DNA of 7,199 nucleotides, taken from contig CANNEJ010000071.1 of assembly GCA_947503585.1 (NCBI GenBank), positions 1 through 7,199 on the forward strand, read 5' to 3'. Of the stretch, positions 1 through 6,531 are shown piece by piece. Each line of letters opens with the position of its first letter. Positions within the stretch are counted from its first letter, which is position 1. The notes under the pieces are model-generated. The model was given only the letters and a program-made list of their open reading frames with translations. It had not been told where the DNA came from and made no database searches. Position numbers and translations under genes: made by a program. Source of the DNA: Anaerolineales bacterium (GTDB lineage: Bacteria; Chloroflexota; Anaerolineae; Anaerolineales; UBA11657).

Positions 1-1100
1 GGCACTTGGAAGAGAAGCATGCGTTAGCGAACGGAAAGCGTGTTTCGGCGAGCCTGTTTGACTTTGGTTTGTACTTTTTTCACAACGCGCGCGAGCTGCT
101 GGCGCGCAAGAGCGGCCCGTACTTTTATATCCCCAAGCTGGAGGGCCGCTTGGAGGCGCGCCTGTGGAACGATGTGTTTGTGTTTGCACAGCAGCAGCTG
201 GGGCTGCCCGCCGGCACCATCCGCGCCACCGTGCTGATCGAAAATATTCTGGCAGCATTTGAAATGCCGGAAATTTTGTATGAACTGCGCGCGCATTGCA
301 GTGGCCTGAATGCCGGGCGCTGGGATTACATCTTCAGTGTTATTCGCAAGCTGCATGGCGTTGTGCCTGCGCAACTGCCGGACCGCGCGCAGATCACGAT
401 GACAGTGCCCTTCATGCGCGCGTACACTGAGCTGCTGGTGAAGACCTGCCATGCGCACGGGGCGCACGCGATCGGCGGTATGGCGGCTTTTATTCCCAGC
501 CGCAAGGATGCGGAGGTGAACCGCGTGGCGCTGGAGCGCGTGCGCGACGACAAGCAGCGCGAAGCGGCCGATGGATTCGACGGCACCTGGGTAGCGCATC
601 CTGACCTGGTGCCGGTGGCACAGGCTGCGTTCGACGCGCAGCTGGGCGAGCGGCCGCACCAGAAGGAGCGCTTGCGCAGCGAGGTAAACCCGAGCGCGGC
701 GCAATTATTGGAGTTGGGTGTGCCGGGCGGCACGGTGACCGAGGCGGGACTGCGCAACAATATTAGCGTGGCGCTGCAGTATATTGCAGCATGGCTGGGC
801 GGGGTGGGGTGCGTGCCCATCTTTAACTTGATGGAGGATGCGGCCACGGCTGAGATCTCGCGCTCGCAGTTGTGGCAGTGGACGCACCAACCGGATGCGA
901 AGCTGGTCGACGGGCGCAGCATCACGCCGCTGCTGTACCGCGCATTGGCGGGTGAGCAGGCGGATGAGCTGCGCGCCACACTTGGCGCTGAAGCTTACAC
1001 GCGCGGCAACTTTGTGCAGGCACGCCAAATGTTGGATGAGCTGGTGCTGACCGAAGAATTTGCGGACTTCCTGACGCTGGGCGCCTACGCCCGCATTTGA
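1..1100 (+). CDS. aceB: Malate synthase A, 5' end cut by window
   Basis: Condenses glyoxylate with acetyl-CoA to give malate, the second step of the glyoxylate shunt; cytoplasmic and Mg-dependent. The frame is open from the window edge: a His codon at 3 precedes the TTG at 6, so that TTG is internal. About 365 residues are visible; the family runs near 530, so roughly 170 N-terminal residues are missing. Counting the codon at 6 as residue 1, conserved blocks are FDFGLYFFHN (19-28), the metal-binding Glu79 in ATVLIEN, Asp107 in GLNAGRWDYIF, GGMAAFIPS (157-165), DGTWVAHP (192-199) and the probable catalytic base Asp278 in LMEDAATAEISR. Glu79 and Asp107 are 28 residues apart, as I recall for the Mg ligands of the family. 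The C-terminal DFLTLGAY matches the usual end, so the 3' end is intact. One oddity is Ala96 where the signature normally has an acidic or amide residue. It heads the + strand gene run. Confidence 0.95.
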   Translation, partial: HLEEKHALANGKRVSASLFDFGLYFFHNARELLARKSGPYFYIPKLEGRLEARLWNDVFVFAQQQLGLPAGTIRATVLIENILAAFEMPEILYELRAHCSGLNAGRWDYIFSVIRKLHGVVPAQLPDRAQITMTVPFMRAYTELLVKTCHAHGAHAIGGMAAFIPSRKDAEVNRVALERVRDDKQREAADGFDGTWVAHPDLVPVAQAAFDAQLGERPHQKERLRSEVNPSAAQLLELGVPGGTVTEAGLRNNISVALQYIAAWLGGVGCVPIFNLMEDAATAEISRSQLWQWTHQPDAKLVDGRSITPLLYRALAGEQADELRATLGAEAYTRGNFVQARQMLDELVLTEEFADFLTLGAYARI

Positions 1101-1119
1101 GTTAGCCGCGGGCGCACTG

Positions 1120-2127
1120 ATGGAATACCGCCTGCTGGGGCGCACCGGCGTGCGGGTTTCCCCGCTGTGCCTTGGCGCGCTGAACTTTGGCGAACCCACG
1201 CCGGAGCCGGAGGCGATTGCGCTTTTGCATCATGCGCTGGCGCAGGGCCTCAACTTTGTGGACACCTCCAACAGCTATGGCCGCGGCAACAGCGAAAGCA
1301 TTGTGGGCCGCGCGCTTAGTGGCGGGCGGCGGCAGCAGGTGGTGCTCGCAACCAAGTTCCACTTTGCGCAAACTGAGGATGTGAACGACCGCGGCAACTC
1401 GCGCCGCCACTTGATTATGGCGCTGGACGACTCACTGCGCCGGCTGCAAACTGACTGGATCGACCTGTACCAAGTGCACCGCCCGCAGTTTGATCTGGCG
1501 CAAGACGAGACGCTGCGCGCGTTGGATGATGTGGTGCGTGCGGGCAAGGTGCGCTACATCGGCTGCTCCGGCTTTCCCGCGTGGCTGGTGATGGAGGGCC
1601 TTGCACTGAGCGACCGCCATGGCTGGGCGCGCATGGTGTCCGAGCAGCCGCCGTATAACATCTTGGATCGGCGCATTGAAAATGAACTGGTGCCATTGGC
1701 TGAGCGCTACCAGTTGGCGCTGTTGCCATGGTCGCCGCTGGCGATGGGCCTGCTGGCCGGGCGCTACCCGCAAGACGGCACGCCGCAAGCAGACACGCGT
1801 GCGCAGCGCTGGGGCGGGCCCTATGCGGCGCGCGTGACGCCGCATGCAGTGCGGACTGCGCAGCGCTTTGCGGAGCTGGCGCGTGCGCACGGCTGCGAGC
1901 CAGCCGCGCTGGCAGTGCGCTGGCTTTGCGGGCAGCCCGCTGTCACTGCGCCCATCATCGGGCCGCGCAACATTGCGCAGCTCGATGCATATCTGAATGC
2001 ACTGGCGCTCAACTTATCCCCAGAGCTGCGCAGCGCAATCGATGCGCTTGTGCCACCGGGCAGCGCGGTCACCGATTTTCATAACAACAGCGGATGGATG
2101 CGGATGCATGTGGACCTTTCTGATTGA
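1120..2127 (+). CDS. Aldo/keto reductase
   Basis: NAD(P)H-dependent reductase of the (beta/alpha)8 aldo/keto reductase superfamily, acting on carbonyl groups; the substrate is not deducible. At 335 residues it has normal length. It opens with MEYRLLGRTGVRVSPLCLG, typical of the family, which supports the ATG at 1120. The catalytic tetrad is complete: Asp48 and Tyr53 (in FVDTSNSYG), Lys79 (ATKF) and His120 (YQVHRPQ). The NADP-phosphate region near the C-terminus reads IIGPRNIAQL (279-288). It starts 19 nt after malate synthase stops, has no clear Shine-Dalgarno sequence, and overlaps the next gene by 20 nt, so it is probably translated as part of the same message. In this context it might reduce a small aldehyde, but it could equally act on a sugar or xenobiotic carbonyl. 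Confidence 0.92.
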   Translation: MEYRLLGRTGVRVSPLCLGALNFGEPTPEPEAIALLHHALAQGLNFVDTSNSYGRGNSESIVGRALSGGRRQQVVLATKFHFAQTEDVNDRGNSRRHLIMALDDSLRRLQTDWIDLYQVHRPQFDLAQDETLRALDDVVRAGKVRYIGCSGFPAWLVMEGLALSDRHGWARMVSEQPPYNILDRRIENELVPLAERYQLALLPWSPLAMGLLAGRYPQDGTPQADTRAQRWGGPYAARVTPHAVRTAQRFAELARAHGCEPAALAVRWLCGQPAVTAPIIGPRNIAQLDAYLNALALNLSPELRSAIDALVPPGSAVTDFHNNSGWMRMHVDLSD

Positions 2128-2743
2128 AGCGGTGCTGATTTCGCTGTCGGGCGTGATTGCGCCCGGGCCGGTGACTGCGGTGTGCGTGGGGCATGGCAGC
2201 AAGTCGCCGCATGCCGGCGTGGCAATTGCTGTCGGGCACGGGATTGTGGAGTTCCCGCTGATCTTTGGATTGTATCTGGGCGTTGCCGCGGTGTTGGGCC
2301 AGCCGATTGTGGCGACTGTTGTGGGTGTGCTTGGTGGTGTGGTGCTGCTGTGGATGGGTGCCGGCTTGCTGCGCAGTGTGCCGGCGCAAGCTGCGGATGC
2401 AGCGGTGGCTATGCCTATGAATCAAAGCTCGCCAATGCTGGCGGGGCTGGTGCTGTCTGCTGCGAATCCGTACCTGCTGGTTTGGTGGGCAACCGTGGGC
2501 ACAGTTCTGATAATGCGGGCGGGCGAGTTTGGCGCGCTGGCGGTGGTCGTGCTCGCAGTTGCGCACTGGACTTGTGATCTGGTCTGGTGTTACTTGTTGT
2601 CCGCAACTGCATTTGGCGGCGGGCGCCTGTTGGGCGACCGCTTTCAGAAAATTCTTTTTGGCGTGTGCGGTGCCTTCTTGTTGATTGTTGGCGTGCGCTT
2701 TTTGACCGATGCCGGCTCAAAGATTTTGGCGCTGCTGCTGTGA
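2108..2743 (+). CDS. LysE/RhtB-family amino-acid exporter
   Basis: Inner-membrane efflux protein of the LysE superfamily, which exports amino acids or related small metabolites. The ATG at 2108 is chosen because it gives a 211-residue protein, the usual length, opening directly with the first membrane helix; the longer open frame from 1997 would add about 37 non-family residues lying inside the reductase gene. Visible family marks are SGVIAPGP (14-21), GHGIVEFPLIFGLYLG (43-58) and AANPYLLVWW (118-127). Hydrophobic segments fall near 2-22, 38-62, 68-89, 109-133, 140-165 and 182-199, giving six helices, with a short hydrophilic loop around 92-108. GGATG repeats just before the start may act as a weak ribosome site. 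It overlaps the reductase gene by 20 nt and the hydrolase gene by 4 nt. The substrate is unknown. Confidence 0.88.
   Translation: MWTFLIEAVLISLSGVIAPGPVTAVCVGHGSKSPHAGVAIAVGHGIVEFPLIFGLYLGVAAVLGQPIVATVVGVLGGVVLLWMGAGLLRSVPAQAADAAVAMPMNQSSPMLAGLVLSAANPYLLVWWATVGTVLIMRAGEFGALAVVVLAVAHWTCDLVWCYLLSATAFGGGRLLGDRFQKILFGVCGAFLLIVGVRFLTDAGSKILALLL
2740..2743 (+). promoter_or_regulatory. GTGA stop-start overlap (exporter to hydrolase)
   Basis: The exporter TGA (2741-2743) overlaps the GTG start (2740-2742) of the hydrolase. With no ribosome site upstream, this points to translational coupling by re-initiation, so hydrolase output should follow exporter translation. Confidence 0.7.
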
Positions 2744-3474
2744 GCGCGCGGCTGCTGCCGGTGCTGCCGGGCGTAATGCAGATTCGCGGCGGCATTGTAA
2801 ATTGCTATTTGATTGCGGATGCGGACGGCTTGGTGCTGATTGATGCGGGCATGCGCGCTGACATGCGCCGCATCCTGCAGGCAATTGATGCAAGCGGGCG
2901 GGCGCTGCGCGACCTGCGGCTGATTCTGATAACGCATGCCGATGGCGATCATGTGGGCTGTGCCGCGCAGCTGCTGGCAGCGGCCTGGGCTGTGGGTGGC
3001 GCTGCGCGCTTGTGCGTACCCGCTGGCGAAGCCGCACCCTTGGCAGCGGGCAAGTCTTCGCGTGAACTGCGCGCGCATGGGCTGCTTAAAGTGGCGTTGC
3101 AGCTGACCGCCAAATTGTGGGCCTTCAAGCCGCTGGAATTTGATGCGACGCTGGCGGACGGAGAGCTGCTGCCGGTGCTGGGCGGATTGCGGGTACTGAA
3201 CACTCCGGGGCACACACCCGGACATTGTTCTTTTTATGCGGATGGTCTGGGGCTGCTATTTGCCGGTGATGCTTTCAAAAACTTTGGCGGCCGGTTACAA
3301 GTGTCGGATGGCATGAACACTTGGGATGAACGCGCCGCGCTGCACTCTGCCACGCGCCTAAGCGCGCTGGCGCCGGCGGTGATTTGCATGGGGCATGGGC
3401 CGGTGGTGCAGGATGCCGCACCGGCAATGCAGCGCGTGGTTATGGCGCACAAGCTGCGTTTGGAGGCCGGCTAG
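2740..3474 (+). CDS. Metallo-beta-lactamase-fold hydrolase
   Basis: Probable zinc-dependent hydrolase of the MBL superfamily, related in layout to glyoxalase II and general MBL-fold proteins; the substrate is unknown. The GTG at 2740 is taken as start because its GTGA overlaps the exporter stop and leaves a 244-residue protein that starts just before the first beta strands (LPGVMQIRGGIVNCYLI). Upstream codons in this frame lie inside the exporter gene. Metal-site elements are Asp35 (LIDAG), the loop THADGDHVG with His66, Asp68, Asp70 and His71, His158 in PGHTPGH, Asp177 in FAGDAF and His219 in MGHGP. The usual HxHxDH motif is HxDxDH here, with Asp68 in place of the second His. No Shine-Dalgarno sequence is seen, so translation is probably coupled to the exporter. 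A role in hydrolysing a thioester or ester near glyoxylate metabolism is only a guess. Confidence 0.9.
   Translation: MSARLLPVLPGVMQIRGGIVNCYLIADADGLVLIDAGMRADMRRILQAIDASGRALRDLRLILITHADGDHVGCAAQLLAAAWAVGGAARLCVPAGEAAPLAAGKSSRELRAHGLLKVALQLTAKLWAFKPLEFDATLADGELLPVLGGLRVLNTPGHTPGHCSFYADGLGLLFAGDAFKNFGGRLQVSDGMNTWDERAALHSATRLSALAPAVICMGHGPVVQDAAPAMQRVVMAHKLRLEAG
3462..3466 (+). promoter_or_regulatory. Ribosome binding site for the dehydrogenase gene
   Basis: GGAGG sits inside the last codons of the hydrolase gene, 11 nt before the ATG at 3478 and 20 nt before the alternative ATG at 3487. The spacing is slightly long but favours the first ATG. It is the clearest Shine-Dalgarno-like site I noticed at a start in the window; most other internal starts rely on overlap with the previous gene. 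Confidence 0.5.
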
Positions 3475-3477
3475 CGC

Positions 3478-4464
3478 ATGGCGGGCATGCCGCGCGTGTT
3501 TGTGACGCGCAAGATTCCCGCGGCGGGATTGCAGCGATTGCAGGCAGGCGCTGCAGTTACTGTCTGGCCCGGGGAGCTGCCGCCGCCGCCGGATATTTTG
3601 CGTGCCCAAGTGGCCGGCTGCACCGGGCTGCTGTCACTCGTGACCGATCGCGTGGATGAGGCATTGCTGGATGCAGCCGGGCCGCAGCTGCGTGTGGTGA
3701 GCCAGATGGCAGTGGGCGTGGACAACATTGACCTTGACGCCTGCACGGCACGCGGAGTACCGGTGGGCCACACCCCCGGTGTGCTCACGGAGACTACCGC
3801 AGACTTGGCGTGGGCATTGCTGCTGGCGGCCGCGCGACGGGTTGTGGACGGCGAACGCTTTGTGCGCAGCGGCAATTGGAAGACCTTTGACCCGCTCCAC
3901 ATGCTGGGCTTGGATGTGCATGGCGCCACGCTAGGCTGTGTGGGTTTTGGGCGCATTGGGCAGGCTGTGGCGCGGCGGGCACACGGGTTTGGGATGCGCG
4001 TGCTGTACGCGCAGCCGCGCGCTCTAGCAGCCGCTGAAGCGGGCGCTGCCCGGCACGTGCCGCTGGCTACGCTTTTGCGCGAGTCTGACTTCATCACGCT
4101 GCACACGCCGCTCAATCCGCAGACGCGCCACCTGATTGGCACGCCGCAGTTTGAATTGATGAAGCGGAGCGCTGTGCTCATCAATACCGCGCGCGGGCCA
4201 ATTGTGGATCCGCAGGCGCTGTATGCAGCGCTGCATGCGGGGCAGATTGCGCACGCTGCGCTTGATGTGACGGATCCCGAGCCAATCTTGATGGACAGCC
4301 CGCTGCTGCAGCTGGAGAACCTGACGATCACGCCGCATGTGGGCAGCGCCACCCTGCAAACCCGCGACCGCATGGCAGTGCTGGCTGCAGAAAACATGCT
4401 CGCCGGTTTGGCAGGAGCGCGCATGCCGCACTGTGCCAACCCGCAGGTGTACGCGACCGTTTAG
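3478..4464 (+). CDS. gyaR: Glyoxylate reductase-like D-2-hydroxyacid dehydrogenase
   Basis: Cytoplasmic NAD(P)H-dependent dehydrogenase of the D-isomer 2-hydroxyacid family, most like glyoxylate/hydroxypyruvate reductases, which convert glyoxylate to glycolate or hydroxypyruvate to D-glycerate. The 328 residues match the family. Marks seen: SQMAVGVDNID (75-85), TPGVLTETTADLAW (99-112), the Rossmann motif GFGRIG (156-161), and catalytic Arg239 (NTARG), Glu268 (DPEP) and His287 (PHVGS). The cofactor-selecting loop after the second beta strand reads LYAQPR (176-181), unlike the commoner Tyr-x-Asn/Ser-Arg type, so NADH versus NADPH is not decided. The ATG at 3478 is preferred over the one at 3487 because a GGAGG lies 11 nt upstream. 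It begins 3 nt after the hydrolase stop. Its stop overlaps the stop of the opposing lipoprotein gene. The symbol is by similarity; substrate preference is inferred. Confidence 0.88.
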   Translation: MAGMPRVFVTRKIPAAGLQRLQAGAAVTVWPGELPPPPDILRAQVAGCTGLLSLVTDRVDEALLDAAGPQLRVVSQMAVGVDNIDLDACTARGVPVGHTPGVLTETTADLAWALLLAAARRVVDGERFVRSGNWKTFDPLHMLGLDVHGATLGCVGFGRIGQAVARRAHGFGMRVLYAQPRALAAAEAGAARHVPLATLLRESDFITLHTPLNPQTRHLIGTPQFELMKRSAVLINTARGPIVDPQALYAALHAGQIAHAALDVTDPEPILMDSPLLQLENLTITPHVGSATLQTRDRMAVLAAENMLAGLAGARMPHCANPQVYATV

Positions 4465-5387
4465 CCGCAGCTCGCGGCAGCCAACTCCCAGAGGCTGCTA
4501 AACAATTCAGCCGGGAAGGCCTCAGTCTTGTCCACAGCCGCAGCGCTGGTGGCGCTGCGCGCACCAAAGGGCAGCAGTCCGCCTTCCTGTAGCGGCCAGG
4601 TCACGGTGTTGGCCTGCACCACTACCGTTCCGGTGTAGTCGCTGTACTTGCCTTTGGTTGGATAGTACAAGTTTAATTGTTTGCCGCTGCTCAGCGTGCG
4701 CTGCACAATCCGCTCCTCGCCAATGCCAATCTCCAGCTCTTGAAAGCTCCAAATAAATTTGCCTTCGTGGGCGGTATTGGTTGTGATGCGCAGGATGAAG
4801 CTGCCCGCCGCATCAAACTGGCGGTCCACTGACGCGATATCCAGATACGCCGGCATGCCGCGCGTATCGCCGATCGCATCCAGCAGCAGCTGGCGCGCAA
4901 TCGTGCCATCCGCCCGCCGCGTTTCACTTGCGCCCGTCAGCGGGTCAATCAGCAGTGTGCTGCCGGGCGGCCACAGGTCCGTCACCTCCAGCGTCGCTGC
5001 AGTGTCGGCCCGATGCAGGATCACAACACTGCGCTCGCCGGCAGCAATCGTCACCTGTCCCTCAAGCTGCAGCGTGCCGGCGCGCGTATTTAGCTGCTGG
5101 GTGGTTATGCCCTGCTTCCAAACAAAGTGATAGCGCGCAGCCTCGTACGCGCTGCCGTCGGCAAGCGTAATTGGAAATGCGCAAACTGTGCCGCGGCTGG
5201 CTGCCGCCGGTGTGGCTGTGGCTGCCCGCGTGGTGGGCAGCTGAAAAGCAGTGCCAAAAGGCGCAGGCGAAGCCGGTACGGCGGTTGCAGCAGCGGTTAC
5301 CGCTGCGGGGGCAGTGCCCGCCAGCTGGTCGCACGCCGCCAGCAGCAACATTCCACCCGCAGCCATGGCCACTACTATTGCGCGCAC
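4461..5387 (-). CDS. Hypothetical lipoprotein, unknown family
   Basis: I do not recognise a family. With the GTG at 5387 the product is 308 residues, opening with MRAIVVAMAAGGMLLLAAC: one Arg, a hydrophobic core and a lipobox LAAC with Cys19, followed by Asp-Gln. Residues 20-65 are an Ala/Thr/Pro-rich spacer. Residues 66-308 look like a beta-rich globular domain, alternating hydrophobic strands (VTIAAGERSVVILHR, FILRITTNT, GTVVVQANTVTWPL) with polar turns. The only Cys besides Cys19 are Cys69 and Cys307, at the two ends of this domain. The open frame reaches a TTG at 5492, but that start would give an over-long N-terminus overlapping the peptidase gene, so GTG is preferred. It follows two M23 peptidase genes on the same strand, so a cell-surface or wall-linked role is plausible. 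Its stop overlaps that of the dehydrogenase on the other strand. Confidence 0.75.
   Translation of the reverse strand: MRAIVVAMAAGGMLLLAACDQLAGTAPAAVTAAATAVPASPAPFGTAFQLPTTRAATATPAAASRGTVCAFPITLADGSAYEAARYHFVWKQGITTQQLNTRAGTLQLEGQVTIAAGERSVVILHRADTAATLEVTDLWPPGSTLLIDPLTGASETRRADGTIARQLLLDAIGDTRGMPAYLDIASVDRQFDAAGSFILRITTNTAHEGKFIWSFQELEIGIGEERIVQRTLSSGKQLNLYYPTKGKYSDYTGTVVVQANTVTWPLQEGGLLPFGARSATSAAAVDKTEAFPAELFSSLWELAAASCG
4464..4498. terminator. Weak overlapping hairpins at the convergent junction
   Basis: Two short inverted repeats follow the dehydrogenase stop: GCCGC/GCGGC (4464-4468 with 4474-4478, loop of five) and GCAGCC/GGCTGC (4477-4482 with 4493-4498, loop of ten). They share two bases and lie inside the 3' end of the opposing lipoprotein gene. 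Neither is followed by a T-run on either strand, so they do not fit a standard intrinsic terminator, and in DNA this GC-rich they may be chance. Confidence 0.2.
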
Positions 5388-5469
5388 TAGAGATTGCCCA
5401 ACACGCTCTAAATTGTAATTGATGCGCTGTAGAAGTCCCGGGCGGACTTTGCGCGCAGCTGTGGCCGGC
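5388..5469 (-). promoter_or_regulatory. Intergenic gap with possible weak promoter and hairpin
   Basis: This 82-nt gap between the M23 lipoprotein and the unknown lipoprotein is the longest in the window. On the minus strand it holds a -10-like TACAAT (5417-5412) about 24 nt before the GTG, in a locally AT-richer patch; no good -35 hexamer stands 16-18 nt upstream. It also holds a 6-bp inverted repeat, AAGTCC/GGACTT (5433-5438 with 5444-5449, loop of five), with no T-run after it. Together they could allow separate transcription or partial attenuation of the lipoprotein gene, but both signals are weak. Confidence 0.25.
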
Positions 5470-6531
5470 TTAATCTGGCAGCGTGAGCACAACGAAACTC
5501 AGCTTGCCTTTCTCGATCAGCGTTCTTTTCTCGATGCGCGCGCCGGCCCATTCCGTTGTGACTACGCACTCGCCCGCAAGGATGTTGCCCGCCACAAAAT
5601 TTTCCAGCAGCACACGATCCGAAGGAGTGTAAATATCCCAGTAGGTATCCACATGCCGCTTGCGGCTGCTTGCGCACTCATAGTACACGCGCTGACCGGG
5701 AACCAGATACCCGGCGGCGTTCACCACGCGGCCGGCAAGCACACCGTGGTAGGGCGGCGGGCGCAGCCACAGCTCCGGGTTGCGCACGCGCGTGTAAATG
5801 GTGGGGTCATCGCCAATCCGAATTTCAAAGTGCAGGTGCGGTCCGTATGCCACGCCTGTATCGCCCACAGTGCCAAGAACTTCACCAGCGCTGACTACAG
5901 CGCCCGTTTTCACAAGCACGGTGTCCAGGTGCCCGTAGAGTGCGTACACATCGGTTTCATTCCAAAGTACGTCCAGCTTGATGACCACCACGTTGCCGTA
6001 AAAATCCGGCTTGATGCCAAAGAAGGGGCCTAAGTCCGGGCCGCCGTAAAATACGGTGCCCTCCCCCACTGCAATCACTGTCTGCCCAAGTGCAGAGGTG
6101 TAATCGCTGCCGTGATGCGGCGCCAGCCTGCCATCCCAGGTCATGCCATAGCGATAGTTGGTTGAGAGTCCGCCGGCGCCGGGCGGCAGCGGGTCTCCCG
6201 CCAGAAAGTGCTCCACAATTTCAACCTCGTCGAACGGTTGTGGAAATTGGGTGGCCAGAGAGCGCGGCGTGTTCGGCTGGTTTGTCGGGGTTGGCACTGT
6301 GGCGGTGGCCGGCGCTGCCGTTGCGGGCGCAACCGTGGTTGCAACTTTCTCTGCTGGCGCGGGCAGTGTGGGCGGCAAAGGCGTTGCCTCGGGTTGCGCC
6401 GGAGCCTGCAGCGGCATTGCAGACGCTGCGCTGGTTGCCACGATTGCTGATTGCGCAGCAATGCCGGGCTGTGCGCACGCGGCCAGCATTGCGCAGCCCG
6501 CAGCCAGCATCAGGCAGCGTGCCAGCATCAT
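5470..6531 (-). CDS. M23 (LytM-type) metallopeptidase lipoprotein
   Basis: Predicted surface-anchored zinc endopeptidase of family M23, whose members cut peptide cross-links of the cell wall. The ATG at 6531 forms ATGA with the preceding stop and gives 353 residues; it yields a clean signal, MMLARCLMLAAGCAMLAAC, with lipobox LAAC at Cys19. The in-frame ATG at 6564 would add 11 charged residues and was rejected. Residues 20-95 are an Ala/Pro/Thr spacer. The M23 core carries His139 and Asp143 (HHGSDY), His201 (YGHLD) and His232-x-His234 (GPHLHFEI), so the zinc and catalytic residues are all present. After RNPELWLRP a C-terminal carboxypeptidase-regulatory-like beta domain follows (about 264-353). 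That domain has Cys286 and Cys322, which the paralogue upstream lacks. Alternatively it may cleave or bind a non-wall substrate. Confidence 0.9.
   Translation of the reverse strand: MMLARCLMLAAGCAMLAACAQPGIAAQSAIVATSAASAMPLQAPAQPEATPLPPTLPAPAEKVATTVAPATAAPATATVPTPTNQPNTPRSLATQFPQPFDEVEIVEHFLAGDPLPPGAGGLSTNYRYGMTWDGRLAPHHGSDYTSALGQTVIAVGEGTVFYGGPDLGPFFGIKPDFYGNVVVIKLDVLWNETDVYALYGHLDTVLVKTGAVVSAGEVLGTVGDTGVAYGPHLHFEIRIGDDPTIYTRVRNPELWLRPPPYHGVLAGRVVNAAGYLVPGQRVYYECASSRKRHVDTYWDIYTPSDRVLLENFVAGNILAGECVVTTEWAGARIEKRTLIEKGKLSFVVLTLPD
6528..6531 (-). promoter_or_regulatory. ATGA stop-start overlap between M23 paralogues
   Basis: On the minus strand ATG (6531-6529) of the downstream peptidase lipoprotein overlaps TGA (6530-6528) of the upstream peptidase. 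The upstream bases are CG-rich with no Shine-Dalgarno match, so coupled translation is likely. This overlap decides the start of the second peptidase. Confidence 0.75.

Noticed and set aside
24..704. 226-codon - strand open frame opposite malate synthase
   Set aside because: His/Arg/Gln-rich low-order translation with no recognisable domain, fully inside a strongly conserved gene.
2092..2106. Three GGATG repeats near the exporter start, considered as a repeat element
   Set aside because: They encode ordinary residues at the reductase C-terminus and are too short; at most they help ribosome binding.
1997..2107. Upstream extension of the exporter frame
   Set aside because: The extra residues lie inside the reductase gene and do not look like a LysE N-terminus; the ATG at 2108 gives the normal family length.
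2587..2739. Upstream extension of the MBL hydrolase frame
   Set aside because: The added part is an out-of-frame reading of the exporter's last helices; the GTG at 2740 overlaps the exporter stop in the usual coupled way.
3471..4439. 322-codon open frame on the - strand opposite the dehydrogenase
   Set aside because: It mirrors a gene with complete family motifs. Its translation is rich in Ser, Arg, Ala and Cys with no domain, as expected for an antisense frame in GC-rich coding DNA.
5388..5492. TTG start at 5492 for the unknown lipoprotein
   Set aside because: It puts 35 extra residues before the signal core and runs into the peptidase gene; the GTG at 5387 yields a normal short signal peptide.
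5419..6033. 204-codon + strand open frame over the M23 lipoprotein gene
   Set aside because: The opposite strand has the intact M23 zinc motifs, a lipobox and a coupled start; this frame shows no family features.
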